From: Scenedesmus sp. ARA3
Taxonomy: Eukaryota; Chlorophyta; Chlorophyceae; Sphaeropleales; Scenedesmaceae
Assembly (NCBI GenBank): GCA_004335835.1
Contig: RWJK01001409.1
Coordinates: 1-64,000 of the forward strand
Direction of reading: 5' to 3'
Length of the DNA: 64,000 bases
A program made the position numbers and the translations under genes. The notes beneath the pieces are model-generated. The model was not told the DNA's origin. It ran no database searches and saw only the letters and a program-made list of their open reading frames with translations. Positions within the stretch are counted from its first letter, which is position 1. Each line of letters begins with the position of its first letter. Shown here piece after piece: positions 44,728 through 56,777 of this stretch.

Positions 44728-46604
44728 CAGCTGCGGCTGCCGGCATTGTTTGATATGAGGGCCAGCTGGTGATATGTTGTTGATGATGCTGTTGTTGATG
44801 ACCCAGCATATTGCTTAGCGTAGAAGGAAGTCAGTAGAGGTGCTGGATTCGTGTTATGAAGAACCTGTCAGTAGAGGTGCAGATGACAACTGTGAGCAGC
44901 CAGGGTGCAATATTGGCCTTATGAACATTCGGCATGTGGAACAGCACACACAAATTGACTTGCCTGGAGCCATGTACATCACATGCTGTGCTGCGTGGCC
45001 GCTTTGACTTGAGGTGCCAGCCGTCTGCATGCACCTCAACTTGATTGCATGTAAAACAGCCGCTACTGCTGCTTTTGTGAGTGCTGTCAGCCACGTCATG
45101 CTGCATTACTGTTGATTAACGTTTGTTTTGCTGCAGATGAAAGATGCCAATAGTGTCTGCAAACATGCCTTGTTCGGTGCCGCACTCAAGAGAGTGAGCA
45201 TCCTGCAAGCGCTGTCATCCACCAAATTCACCCACCTCAGCTTGGCTATTGCTGCCGCTGCTGATTTGCTGCATCACCCTGCTGTTTCTCATTGCTGCAG
45301 TCTGTGAAGAGCTGGAGGCTGAGGCAGCAGCAGTAGATGTGGCAGCAACAGCGAAGCAATGAAAGATGGCATAGTTCTGTGACCATTGGGACAGCGACCT
45401 GCAGTGGTTAGCCCAGCAGGTCAACATGTAATGACTGCAGCGACTTGCAGTTGATGGCGCTTCGCTTGTGCTGGATGGCAAGCTTGCTGCGGTCATCAAC
45501 TTGAACATGTGCAGCGTGCCCAGCTGCATGCAGCGCAATGTCCATGGTCAGGCCATGTCTGCAGCAGTGCTGCATGTGCAGCTCAACGCAGGTTGGTAAT
45601 CGCAATGCAGGATCGCACCGCTTGTGCTATGCGTACAGTTTTGTTTTTACGGTTCGCCAGCACGTGCACCTTGAGTGACACAATAATATCATTGGCAAAA
45701 CCCCTCGCAAGAGTTATGGTTCGCTTGGCGGTGCTAAACATTGCGTTGGTTACTTGATGTTTGCCGCCGACGTATCTAGTCCATTGTTGCCGCAAAAACA
45801 ACGTATTGCAAGGCAACAGTGGTTGCGACACGCAGAGGCGGGAAATGCGTCCGTTCAACGGACTCAACGGTTGAGTCGGTTGCAGTGCAGCGCATCCCTG
45901 TAAGAGCTGTGACAAGAATTACATATAACGTAGTTCTACCTGGTGGGTAGCATGCCGAGGCGCCTGGCACATGAGCTGATGCAGCTGTTCAAATACGCAG
46001 AGCAGCTGCACTGCTTTGCTTGAGCCGACGTGCTTCTGGCTTTGGAACCGTTGAAACCAGCTGAACCTCATGCACTGCATTTCTGCCGCAATTCCCTAGC
46101 AGCCCCACCACCTTCAGCTGCTGCACACGCTGCGTCTTGCGGTACTCTATCAGGCCACCAGCACTGCAGCAAACCCAAAGTCTTGCGGCTTTGTAAACAG
46201 CGGGGCCTCATCTTCTGCTGACAGGTGTAGCGCTAGCAGTCGCCTTCTGCCTATTGTGATGCTTCCTGATCCCATCATCACTGCCATGGCCGCGCCACAT
46301 GAACATGTGGTCCATTTCTGCTGCAAGCTGTGCGCTGCAAACCAACAACAGGTTGTGTTTGTTGGCTTGACCGCGCTGTAACTCTGGATGCACAGCATGC
46401 AAGTGGCCCGCAACTGGACAGCAGCAGGCAGCTGCCTGCTGTATAATGCACACTGCAACATGCCGTCACTGCCAGTCCAATCTGCAGTACAACAAAACAA
46501 CCACTGCTGCTGCTGCTGAGCTGCCGGTGACGGGGTGGCCCAGCTGTAGCAGCGCCGCTGTTGCTGCTACACTCGACCTTCAAATCCGCATAATGTTGCA
46601 GCCG

Positions 46605-46800
46605 CGTTCTTCGCAGGCCGCCTGCCCTTGAATTTGGATCCGGAGCAAGTTACTGCGGATCTGCAGCTGCGTTCAACGCAGGCCGCCTGCCCTTGACTTT
46701 GGAATCCTGAGTAAGTTACTCCGGATAAAGTCACTTTCAGCACTGACATCCAACATATGTCAGTGAATTTCAAACATTGGTCAACAACTCCCTGTTGAAG
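46605..46800. repeat. Dispersed repeat, copy 1
   Basis: It contains an internal near-duplicate (CGCAGGCCGCCTGCCCTTGA, twice, ~60 bases apart), then TTACTTTCAGCACTG-like sequence, a short ATATGT-centred palindrome and ACATTGGTCAACAAC. The same order recurs at 52960-53075. It is probably a transposon remnant; no coding sequence is visible. Confidence 0.75.
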
Positions 46801-47024
46801 AAGATTGTTGCTACTAGATCATCATGAACCGTTGATGACTTGAAAAGTGGCCTACATTCCCAAACTAGTGGAAGCAAACAAATCTAGTTGCTGCAGACGT
46901 CTGTGCACGGACACACCATTGACAACTAGTGCAACCCCAAGCAAATAAAGTGAACTGCTGCATGTGTTGCATGTAGACAGTGCCCTGCAGGTGAGAAAAG
47001 CCTGCAGGTCAAAAACGCAGCCAC

Positions 47025-47350
47025 CCCGTCTAGACGGCAGAAGCAGCACATCAACCCGCCACCCCGCCTAGACGGCGGAAGCAGCATACCCACCCGCCAC
47101 CCCGCCTCCACGGGCGAAAGCAGCGCACTCACCTGATGCCCCACCGCCTATGGGTGAAAGCATGCCTTGTCTTGGCGCTGCCCCGCCGCCTATCGGCGTA
47201 AGCAGCGCACTCACCTGATGCCCCACCGCCTGTGGGTGTGAGCATGCGGCCGCCCCGCCGCCTATGGGCGTAAGCAGCATTCATCTGATGCCCCGCCGCC
47301 TATGGCCGTAAGCATGTGGCCGCCCCGCCGCCTATGGGCGTAAGCAGATG
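47025..47350. repeat. GC-rich minisatellite
   Basis: About eleven units of 25-45 bases occur, built on CCCCGCCGCCTATGGGCGTAAGCAG, with variants (CCTAGACGGCGGAAGCAGC at the left end). Two longer units share GCGCACTCACCTGATGCCCC. It shows no open frame conserved between units. Confidence 0.92.
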
Positions 47351-48713
47351 GATGTCCTGGCTGTGTTTAATGTTGAATGACGGTTGAAAACTCTATCTTG
47401 TTCTTGTACCTGGTGTAGACTTCTGCTGGACGTCCTGATATACCCCCTCCCCAGGCCCATTGCCAACTACGACGAGGCTGAGGGTGCCACATCAGCATAT
47501 GTGGCAGCAAGAATGCCTGTGTGCGCAGCTGTGCATGCTTGTAAACAACGCATTGAGTCTATTATAGTAAAATTTGAGGCTGGAACCAGTGGGGAGGGCA
47601 GCACTAGGGAATGCCCTGGAGTAGTTACTATATAAAGCAGTGCTGCTGCTTTGCTCAAGGCCCTTCCCCGGTGCTGCCATACCGAGATTTTACAGCATTA
47701 AATTATACATTTCAGGCCTTTATACATTGTGTATCTGCATTCAAAACTTTGGGCACAATTTGGCGGCAAGCTCTGCGCAAAGCGCGACGGGTTACCCACG
47801 ACTTTTGAGACCTCAATAGTGCTATCACACATTTCAGTTTATAATGCAATATCTTTTTTAGCAATTCTATGAGTATTGTCATGCCCGAATTGGCGAGAAT
47901 TGGCCTGTCAGCGACATGGTGCTAGTCTCGCAGCAACTCGCCGATAATGTATCTGCTGTTTCTCTGCAGCAAGACATCCGCAAGTTGTTCACGCTTTGAA
48001 CTCTCTAAAATAGGTGGGGAAAACATCTTCCTGTGCCAGCTGCAGGGCGTGCCACGGTCACGATACACATGCTGCTGTTGTACATTGACAGCTTGCAGGC
48101 TGGATGATCCAGTCCAGTTGTAGTCACATCTTCATGTGCGCAGCGAGGACCAGACAACAGCACGCATCATGCGTCTTCCTGCTGTCAGCTGCACACCCAA
48201 CTCCAGGCTGCACCATGCTGCCACTGTCAGTCCATCTCGCACCTGCAGTGCAGCCCATCCAACAGTGCTGCAACCCAGCCAGTAGCCGTGCATTGCATAT
48301 CGTGCCACACCGGTTTCTTGGTCACCAAGCAAACTGCAACGATATCTATCTTCTGGCGAGCAGACCAGTGCAGCTCCACGCATGCCTAGGCCTGCTGGTG
48401 GCGTTGACATCATGTGTTTGTTGCACAGCACAGTGCTCACTACAAGCGCAGCACAACAGGCAATGCATGTAGTGCAGCTCATGCAGCCATAAGTACACAT
48501 CAGCCGCACATGTCTTGAACACAGCCACCGGCAAGGCCCATCATGCATGATGTAGCGCATCTAGTCAGCTTCCTGCAAGCTGCAATGCATGCACACACCA
48601 TGACCATCACGTGCTGCGCTTCACCCGCATTGCATCATGTTTCAGACACACATGAGCGGTCTCTTGGGCTGCAGCTGCAGGCGAATCCTGGCCTCGGCGT
48701 CAGCAACCTTTGG

Positions 48714-51435
48714 CTACTGCTGGTTTGCTGCTGCGGCTGCTGCTGCCCCTGCTGCTGCAGGATTGCTCCGCCCCCTGCACAGCTTCTTGTGCCACTTCCA
48801 GTGCTCCACCTGGCAAGCCTTGCAGCAGTACCTGGCGGCAGCAGCAGCAGCAGTGACGACAGCAGCAGGCATAAGCAAAGCACTGCAGTTGGCGGGCCAC
48901 ACAACTCTGTCAACCCGCAAGAAGCAGAAGCGAGACCAGCTGCCCGATTGTACGGGTTTTGCATGTTACGCCTGCAGCCATTGATTGGCAATCGTGTTTG
49001 GCACGTGAATAGCACTTGAAGGCAGAAAGAGCATGACGCCCCGATGGAATGCCACCTGCACATGACTCTCACCTGCTACCACAGTACAGAGTGCTGTACA
49101 GACTGGCTTTCCAACAAAGCACTCATCAACGTTCATCTCGCAATGACTCACCTCGCAGCCTTGCAGCGGCTACACACGGAGCGCTTGCCCCCCACCAGCA
49201 GCAGCTCGCTGCGCTGCGCCAGGCTCACGCAGCCGGGGTTGTTGCAGGCGCTGCTGAGCGGGATTCGGCCTGCCACTGCCTGCGCAAAGGCGCGCAGCTG
49301 CTGCGGCAGGCCTGCCTCCTGCATGCCTGCCAGCAGCTGCTGTGCTGTGCTGCGGTCTGTGGCAGCCGCTGTATTCGTAGGCAGGCTGCGCAGCAGCGCT
49401 GCTGCTGCTGCCTGCTGGTCCAACAGCTGCAGCACAACGTTGAAGGGTGCACCAGTCACAGTTATGAAGCCTGTAAACCCATCTACAGACCGCTTGCACC
49501 AGTCTAGCGCATCACAGATTGTGGATGCCGCGACTTGCCGAGTGCCGGCGTCTCCACCACCTGCTGCACAGCTGCCAAGTGCTGGGGGCTGCTGAGCCCC
49601 GCACGCAGCCTCCAGTGCACTGGCCACAACAAACAAGCAGCGGCTCAGCAGCGCCACCCACTGCACTGCAGCCCCACCACATGCTGCTGCGGCGGCGGCG
49701 CCCAGCTCAGCACGAGGGACTGCCAGTGTGGGCTCCTGGCTGCCTGTCGCTGCTTTTGCACTGTTGCTGCTGCTGCTGCTGCTGCTGGGGCTGCTGCTTA
49801 TGCTGCTGCTGCTAGTGTTGAAGGCGCCTGTGCTGCTGCTGCTTGTGGTGCAAGCTTGCCGGTGCTGCGCCATTACTGCCTGAATCACTGTGCCGCAGGT
49901 GCCGCTTATGGCGGCCGCGACACCGTGCACCAATGCAAACGCCCGTGGCATGTGTGCGGCATTCAATGCGTACTTCAGGCAGCTCACTTCCAGCGCAAAC
50001 AGCTGGTGCAGCAGCTGTGGCGCATTGCGCTGCATGTGAAAGGTGCTGCTGACAAGCTGCTGCAGGGATCCCTCCTGCTCACACATCACGCAGGCTATGT
50101 GCAGCGCCCAGGGGGCCCACGGGAAACGCTTCAGCAGCTCTGCAGCTGTGGCTGGCTTGCTGCCGAGCCTCAGCGCTGCCTCGAGAATGACAGCAGTATG
50201 CCTGGCTTGCTGCTGCTGCTGCTGCCGCTGCTGCTGCTGCTGCTACTGCTGCCGCTGTTGCAGATCATGGCAAAGCGGGCCGCCATGTAATCATCATCTG
50301 CAGGGCAGAAGGTGAGCACCACAGTGATCAATGATGTGATAGGTAGTTGCTGCAGCATGACTGCAGCATGGCAACCTGTGGCACCTGCGTGTGATGACTG
50401 AGTGCAATCGTTGATGGCACACTGACAACACAGACGAGCCAGCAAACTGTGCATGCGCTGCTGCCGCTGATAGGCCGCACCTCCCTCTGCCAGCAGCTGC
50501 AGCAGGCTGCTAAAAAGATCGTCAAGGGCAAAGCTGCTGTTGGCGATGCCAGCATCTCCTGTGCTGTTGGCTGGGTCAGCCAGCACCTGCTGCAGGTGGG
50601 GCAGCAGCTGCAGCAGCAGGCTGTGCTTCACTGGGGTTGGCAGTCCACGCTTCGTGTTTGGTATCCTCACCAGCAGTAGGTGCGCTGTCTGTAGGCCCAC
50701 AAACTTGCAGGAATTGCTCTCAGCAAGCAGCGCAGACTGCAGCAGGGCCAGAGCCCAAGGGTGCAGCAGGCCTTGCAGGACCTGCTGCTGCTGCTGCTGC
50801 TGCTGTGCCAAGGGGCAGCTGCCTGCTGGCTCAGGGCGGTCAGCATGTGCACTGCTATCGCCACTGCTGCAGCTGCTGTCGGCACTGCCTGGCATGGAGA
50901 AAAGCAAGTTATTGCACACGTCCTGCAGCAAATGGCTTGTTCCATTCAGAATGTCTGCGTTGAAGAATGCCCTGGGAATGGCAGCAGCCAGAGCAGCTGA
51001 AGATGCCAACACATGCTGCAGCTGGCCAAATCCAGCTGTCTGCAGCAGCGCTGCTGCTGCGCTGCTGCCAGCATGCCTGCCAGACCAAGCTCCTCCTGCT
51101 GCTGCTGCTGCCGCTGCTGCTGCTGCACCGCCCCTGCTGAAGGTCAGATGCTGTATGTGCAGAGCATGTACAGCAGCAAGCAGATGCAGCAGCTCTGCGG
51201 ACTGCAGCAGCTGCTGCCTCGGAAGTGGGCTGCCCACAATACTGGTCGCCGCTGCACTCTGCGCTGCGGATTCATCGTGCTGCGTGATGTGCAGGCCGGT
51301 GCAAAGCTGCAGCACCACGTCCAATGCCGCATGCACGTCTTGTTGACCTGCTGCAGTAGCCAGCACTGCTACTGCCAACTTGGCAGCAGGCAGGGCAGCG
51401 TTGCTCAGCGTGCTGCTGTTGAGCCAGCATTGAAG

Positions 51436-51492
<57 letters not shown>

Positions 51493-51587
51493 GCCGCTGC
51501 TTGATGGCCAATTGATCACCAAGGTCGTCATCAGCTTGAGCAGCGTCACTGCTAGCTGCATCACAGGGCTGACAGGGTGTGGTGCTG

Positions 51588-51642
<55 letters not shown>

Positions 51643-52108
51643 AAGCATGCCTGCTGCTGAGACGCAGACAGCAGGCAGGACTGCCAGCAGCCCTGCAGAC
51701 CATGGTTACAACCACACATCTTCGAGTTGATGAACCACGACTGCCGTCTGGGGTTGAAAGGCCCGACCCTCACACTGCCATTGCACATGTTGCCAGCACA
51801 GCTCTGCACGCTGCACCACATGCAGCGGCAGGCACGGCTGTTTGTAAGCAGTACTGTATTGATCAAGCTGAGCAGCTGCATGTCGTTCATACTAGGTTCA
51901 GTCTGCCCAATTTGTCCCTGACTTTTACAGCTTTCAATCCTGCTGTGACAATCCTTGTTACGCACCTGCTGACTGTACCCCTACAGCAACTTCCACCTTC
52001 GCAGGACTGCGGATGGCAATGGGTGTGCTTTTTATCTGGCAGCGTACAATGACTTCCAATACCTCACAGCTTCGTGCTACAATCCGCAGCTCCGGGATGT
52101 CTGTCGTA

Positions 52109-52142
<34 letters not shown>

Positions 52143-52159
52143 TGCTGCTGCTTTGGCTG

Positions 52160-52218
<59 letters not shown>

Positions 52219-52268
52219 NNNNNNNNNNNNNNNNNNNNNNNNNNNNNNNNNNNNNNNNNNNNNNNNNN

Positions 52269-52327
<59 letters not shown>

Positions 52328-52631
52328 GTTGGCTGCTGCTGCCACCCAAAAGAGGTGGGTCACTGCTACTGCTGCTGCTGCTGGTACCCTGTGCAACCAA
52401 AGCTAAGCCTCTGCTAGCTGCTATAGCATAAAGCTTTAGCAGTGTTAACCTATCGCCTGAGCGTGTGACATCTATGCCTATCGTGGGCGGGTCTCCAGCC
52501 TGCTGCCGGACCAGTGGCAAGGCATGGAGCAGCCTCGGCATAAGCGTGCAGAAGACATCGAGGTCGCCCTCGGTAATTTGCTGCAGTAAAAAGCGTATCT
52601 CTGTCAGAGGAATCAGACTGAGGTGCTGCAT
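48714..52631 (-). CDS. MYND-type zinc-finger protein with poly-Gln/Ser tracts
   Basis: The N-terminus on the minus strand starts at 52631 with MQHLSLIPLTEIRFLLQQIT and runs to the CAG tract and N-gap. The central part is open from 51648 to 50170 (-), Ala/Leu-rich and apparently helical. After a frame change near 50190-50215 it continues to 49152. The last exon is 48831-48714 (TAG). Joining 49152 to 48831 creates a complete MYND finger: CNNPGC ... CSRCKAARYCCKACQ ... HWKWHKKLC, with all eight or so Cys/His ligands present. MYND fingers bind Pro-rich partner proteins; chlorophyte genomes encode many large proteins with a C-terminal MYND and helical N-terminal part. Partner and role are unknown. 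The segment between 52100 and 51650 and the 50200 frame change leave the model incomplete. Full product would be roughly 1,000 residues. Confidence 0.72.
51435..51645. repeat. Two (CTG)n/(CAG)n tracts in the MYND gene
   Basis: Runs at about 51439-51492 and 51590-51642 of ~17 units each encode poly-Ser and poly-Gln in the minus-strand frame that continues into recognisable helical protein. Confidence 0.95.
52100..52340. repeat. (CTG)n/(CAG)n tract with 50-base N-gap
   Basis: A nearly pure CTG run with a few CTC/TTG interruptions spans both sides of N 52219-52268. On the minus strand it reads as poly-Ser, poly-Ala or poly-Gln depending on frame, so its exact length decides whether the MYND gene's first two segments are in phase. 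Confidence 0.97.
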
Positions 52632-53486
52632 GCTGCTGTGCGACTGTCAAGTGCTCGGCTTGTTCGTCTACACTAGTGCACTCGCAGCAAGGTGATTGCG
52701 CTTTGAAATGAAGATGCATACGTGTGACCGCGACGTGGTGTGCTTTTCAGAGCTTCATCCTCTGTTTGAACCATTTTGGATTCAAAACCAGCGCGTCAGC
52801 TGACAACCTTGGACGTGTTACTCCTGGGCGTGACATCATTTGATTAGCGCAAACAGCGTTCAATAGTATTATCAGCTTGGTGTAGGAGCTGACAACCATG
52901 CAAGCACAGCCGGCAGGTAGTGCTTTCCACACACTGCATGCTGCTGGCTTCCTAATGCTGCAGCTGCGCTCAACGCGGCATCCCTTGACTTTGAAATTAG
53001 GTTACTTTCAGCACTGCCATCCACCATATGGCAGGTGAAAATCAGACATTGGTCAACAACGCCCTGCTGAGGTGCTTATGGCTCGCTAGCATCCAGGAAT
53101 AAGTCACTGCACAGCCCACCAGCCAGAAATTTTTGGAATGTCTAGTTGAAGGATGATTACTGTCACTGGCCAACCTGCGGCATGCATGCCACAGGCACAG
53201 TGAGCAACAACATGTGCAACCACACTACTGGTAGCAGCATTACATATTCCTGCATGTCTAAACCTTGGCCTAGTTAGCCATAGCCTGGCGGCAGCGCTGG
53301 AACACATCTAGCCTTAGCCAGTTGACTGCCTGCTGCTGGGACGGCATATGCGCTGGCAGTGCATCCGTTAACTTTACGTGATGGCAGAAGCAGCTCGTGT
53401 GCAGCTTGCTCGTGCCTCAGCGTGGACTAGGGGCCGGCTCTGCGTTGATTGCACCATGTGCCAGGCACCAGACACATTGATGGAAG

Positions 53487-53541
<55 letters not shown>

Positions 53542-54525
53542 AGCAACAGCATATACCGCATCTGCAGCCAGTGTGCAGCCACAGCTGGCGAGTAGGTTCA
53601 TGGCATTGGGCAGTGGGCAGCGGGCACCTGCTGTTCCTGCATGCAGCTGTCATGAGGTACTGTCCTGCCGCATTGCAGAGCACATCTTGCCGTACAATAG
53701 CGGAGGTGGCAGCTCGCAGGACTATCAGCCTGCTCACAGCTTGCAGAATAGACAAGCAGAGCATGCACATGACACATGCACCATAGTTGGGGACAGCGCT
53801 GCACTAGGGATGTTCGACGATGCGACCAACACATGCACCTTGCACAGCAAAAGTTATTTTGACGACTTAATTCACGCCCATTTCGCTCTTACGCTTCCAT
53901 GCAAACAGCAAACTCTTTCTTCACAACAGCGCGCTGGCGTCAACGGGTGGTAATCTTTCACTGCACCTGACATGGTGCCACCATGCTAGGCTAGCACTGC
54001 CAGCGCTGCCATGTGCCTTCTACACCAGCAGCAGTTGCATATATGCCCCTTACCTCATAGACCATTCAGTAACACCTCAACGATCGAAGCATACCTGGGT
54101 CGAAGCTTGAGCAGGCATGGGTCTGCTTGCTGCAGCAAGCCGGTAGTGCTGCGGTAGACTGTGTTGGTGACGTCACTGAACTTCAGTGAAGGAGTCGCTG
54201 TGCGGCAGCTGTGACCAGGTGCAATTGTGCAAGGGAGTGACGCAGGTTTAGTAGCGGCGTGGTCGAGCAGCTGTTATGTTGGAGCTTCTGCACTTGGGTA
54301 GGTGGAGCAGCTGCACTTGGATGAGACTGTCAGTTTGTCACTGGCATTGAAGTGCCCTGTACCCAAGCAGTTACCCCAACCCCTTCCACCAGCAATACGA
54401 CAGCATGAGGTAGCACCATGTGTGCTGTGTTTGTCGTAAATCTATATTAAGCCTTTGATCAGTCGTAGTTGCTCTTGAACAGAAGCAAACAAAAGCGAAC
54501 ACGACACAGCAGTGCAGCATCAACC
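52632..54525. other. Intergenic stretch between divergent genes
   Basis: It separates the MYND gene (-) and the Yip1-domain gene (+). It contains the second dispersed-repeat copy and a (CTG)n run at 53489-53541. The frame 53378-53953 (+) is built around that run and has no domain. Confidence 0.45.
52960..53075. repeat. Dispersed repeat, copy 2
   Basis: GCTGCAGCTGCGCTCAACGC, CCCTTGACTTTG, GTTACTTTCAGCACTG, CCATATGG and ACATTGGTCAACAAC appear in the same order and orientation as at 46660-46795, with about 15-20 % differences and small indels. Confidence 0.8.
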
Positions 54526-56067
54526 ATGGGCTCGCCGTACGCCAGAACACGAGTGCGTAGCAATGTATAAATTAGTGCATACCAGCTGTGTTGTTCACCA
54601 CCGTCCTCAGGCAGCTGGTATAGAAGCCAGGAACTGGATAGCAGCAGTTGCCTCTGACCAGCTTCTGTTGTGGGTTGCAGGACAACCCGTTCGCAGACTC
54701 CACGCTCTATGACGTGAACACAACATACGTGCCACCTGATTTAAGCGAAACAGTAGATGCTGTGGTGCCAGCAGTGGTGCCTGTGGCTGGTGCTGGCGCA
54801 GCTGCACACACTCCTGCAGCAGTACCTTTCCCAGCACCAGCACCACAAGCAGCTGCAGCCACACCAGCGCCTCCACTGCAGTTCACAGGTATGTGGTTTG
54901 ACGCAGCTGCAATCACAGGCTGCATCCTGCATGCTGCAGCAAGGTACAGCTGTAATGATGGCGCCAGCAGCTGGCGCTGTTTGCGCAGTACAGTCGGCAA
55001 AGCTTGCAACGTCAAGCATTGGTGTCCTGCTGGCTGCCATGCCGCTGTTGCTGCCAAACAACTTCCTATGTGCTGTTCCTCTTCGCAGAGTCAAACCTTA
55101 ACACCAGTGCAGTAACAGGGCAGATAGGGCGGCCAGGTGGGCGGAATCAGCACAGCAGCAGGCAGCAACAGACGCACACGCATGATGCAGCCTAATAAGC
55201 ACAGCAGCAGGCAGAAACAGACGCACCTGCATGATGCAGCCTATGAAGCTCTGCCAGCCCTTGGCTCTGCTATAGCAGCAGGTGTTGGAGCAGCTGCAGC
55301 TGCGTGGCAGGTCAGTGATGTCATGTGTGGTGCTGCTGTCGTCTCCAACAGTAGTGTCTGGCAGTCAAGTGCCAGTGCCATGCACCGCAACATCACGCAG
55401 CACACGCTGAGTCAAAGACTGCATGCCCTTGTGCTAGCATGCACTCCTGCAAGTTGACTTGGTATGGCGTTGGCATCGACCCTTCGTCCCGCAGGCACAG
55501 CACCTGCAGCAGGTGGCAGCGTGCCAGCAGCAGGCAGCAGGCCAGCCACATCACCTCCTGCAAACACATCACTGCCGGGGGACCCAGATGACCCCAGCCA
55601 GTACCCCTTCTGGAATGTGCGGCGCTACAGGCCGCTGTTTAACGTGGACACAAAGGTGCGGTGCAGCAGCAGCAGCAGCAAGTAGCAGCAGACCTAGCCA
55701 GAGCAGTACCAGCAGCAGTGCGCGCTAGGTTGTCTTTAGGTGCAGCGACTGCAGCAGGCCAGTCCACGTCGCAGAGAACTGTTATTGGCACAGCAGCAGC
55801 AGCAGCAGCAGCAGGAACAAAGCAGCACCAGCAGCCGCAAGGCTACCTGCAGTGGGCAGCTGCAGGTAGTTCACCAGCGGCTGTACAGCTTGCAGGACGA
55901 ATAAGTTAGGACAGGCTGCAACGGTGCTGGGAGCGGCAGCGGCTGTGGCAGCAGCAACATGCAGCGCCTATTGCAAGCTGGGATAGCCTGCGTTCAAGAT
56001 AATGCAGCGCACACCCGGCACCAGCACCAGCAGGTGCATTGGTGAGGGCAGGTGCAGGACATGCTAC

Positions 56068-56102
<35 letters not shown>

Positions 56103-56180
56103 GGGACGTTGTGTGGCGCGTGGGCAGCAGCTTTCTGGGCCCGCTCAAGCCTGACTCAATGCAATGGTCCTCTCCAATCA

Positions 56181-56275
<95 letters not shown>

Positions 56276-56570
56276 AGGATGTGGTGTGGCGCGTGGGCAG
56301 CAGCTTGCTGGGCCCGCTCAAGCTTGACTTCATGCAGTTACATGCTCTTATGCTGCTGCTGCTGGCGCTGCTGCTGCTGCAGGACGTGGTGTGGCGGGTG
56401 GGCAGCAGCTTCCTGGGCCCCCGGACTTCATGCAGTGGTCTGCTCTGAATTATGCTGCTGCCGCCGCCCGTGCTGCTGCTGCTGCTGCTGCAGGACGTGG
56501 TGTGGCGTGTGGGCAGCAGCTTCCTGGGCCCGCTCAAGCCCGAATTCATGAAATGGTCTGCTCTGATGTC

Positions 56571-56602
<32 letters not shown>

Positions 56603-56735
56603 CTGGATGTGGTATGGCGTGTGGGCAGCAGGTACCTGGATCCCCTGGAACCCGACTTCATGCTATGGCCCTCTCCAATGATCTGCTGCTTCTGCTGCTG
56701 CCACTGCTACTGCTGCCATCGCTGCTGCTGCTGCC

Positions 56736-56777
<42 letters not shown>

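Larger units (their letters stand above)
44728..48713. other. Gene-poor stretch
   Basis: I find no exon set or domain on either strand; frames are short and of random composition. It contains a dispersed repeat (46605-46800) and a minisatellite (47025-47350), listed separately. A TGTAA near 45051 could end the zipper-gene transcript but is far from the stop. Confidence 0.45.

Noticed and set aside
53378..53953. 191-codon open frame with a poly-Ala run
   Set aside because: The frame is held open mainly by the CTG run; flanks show no conserved motif.
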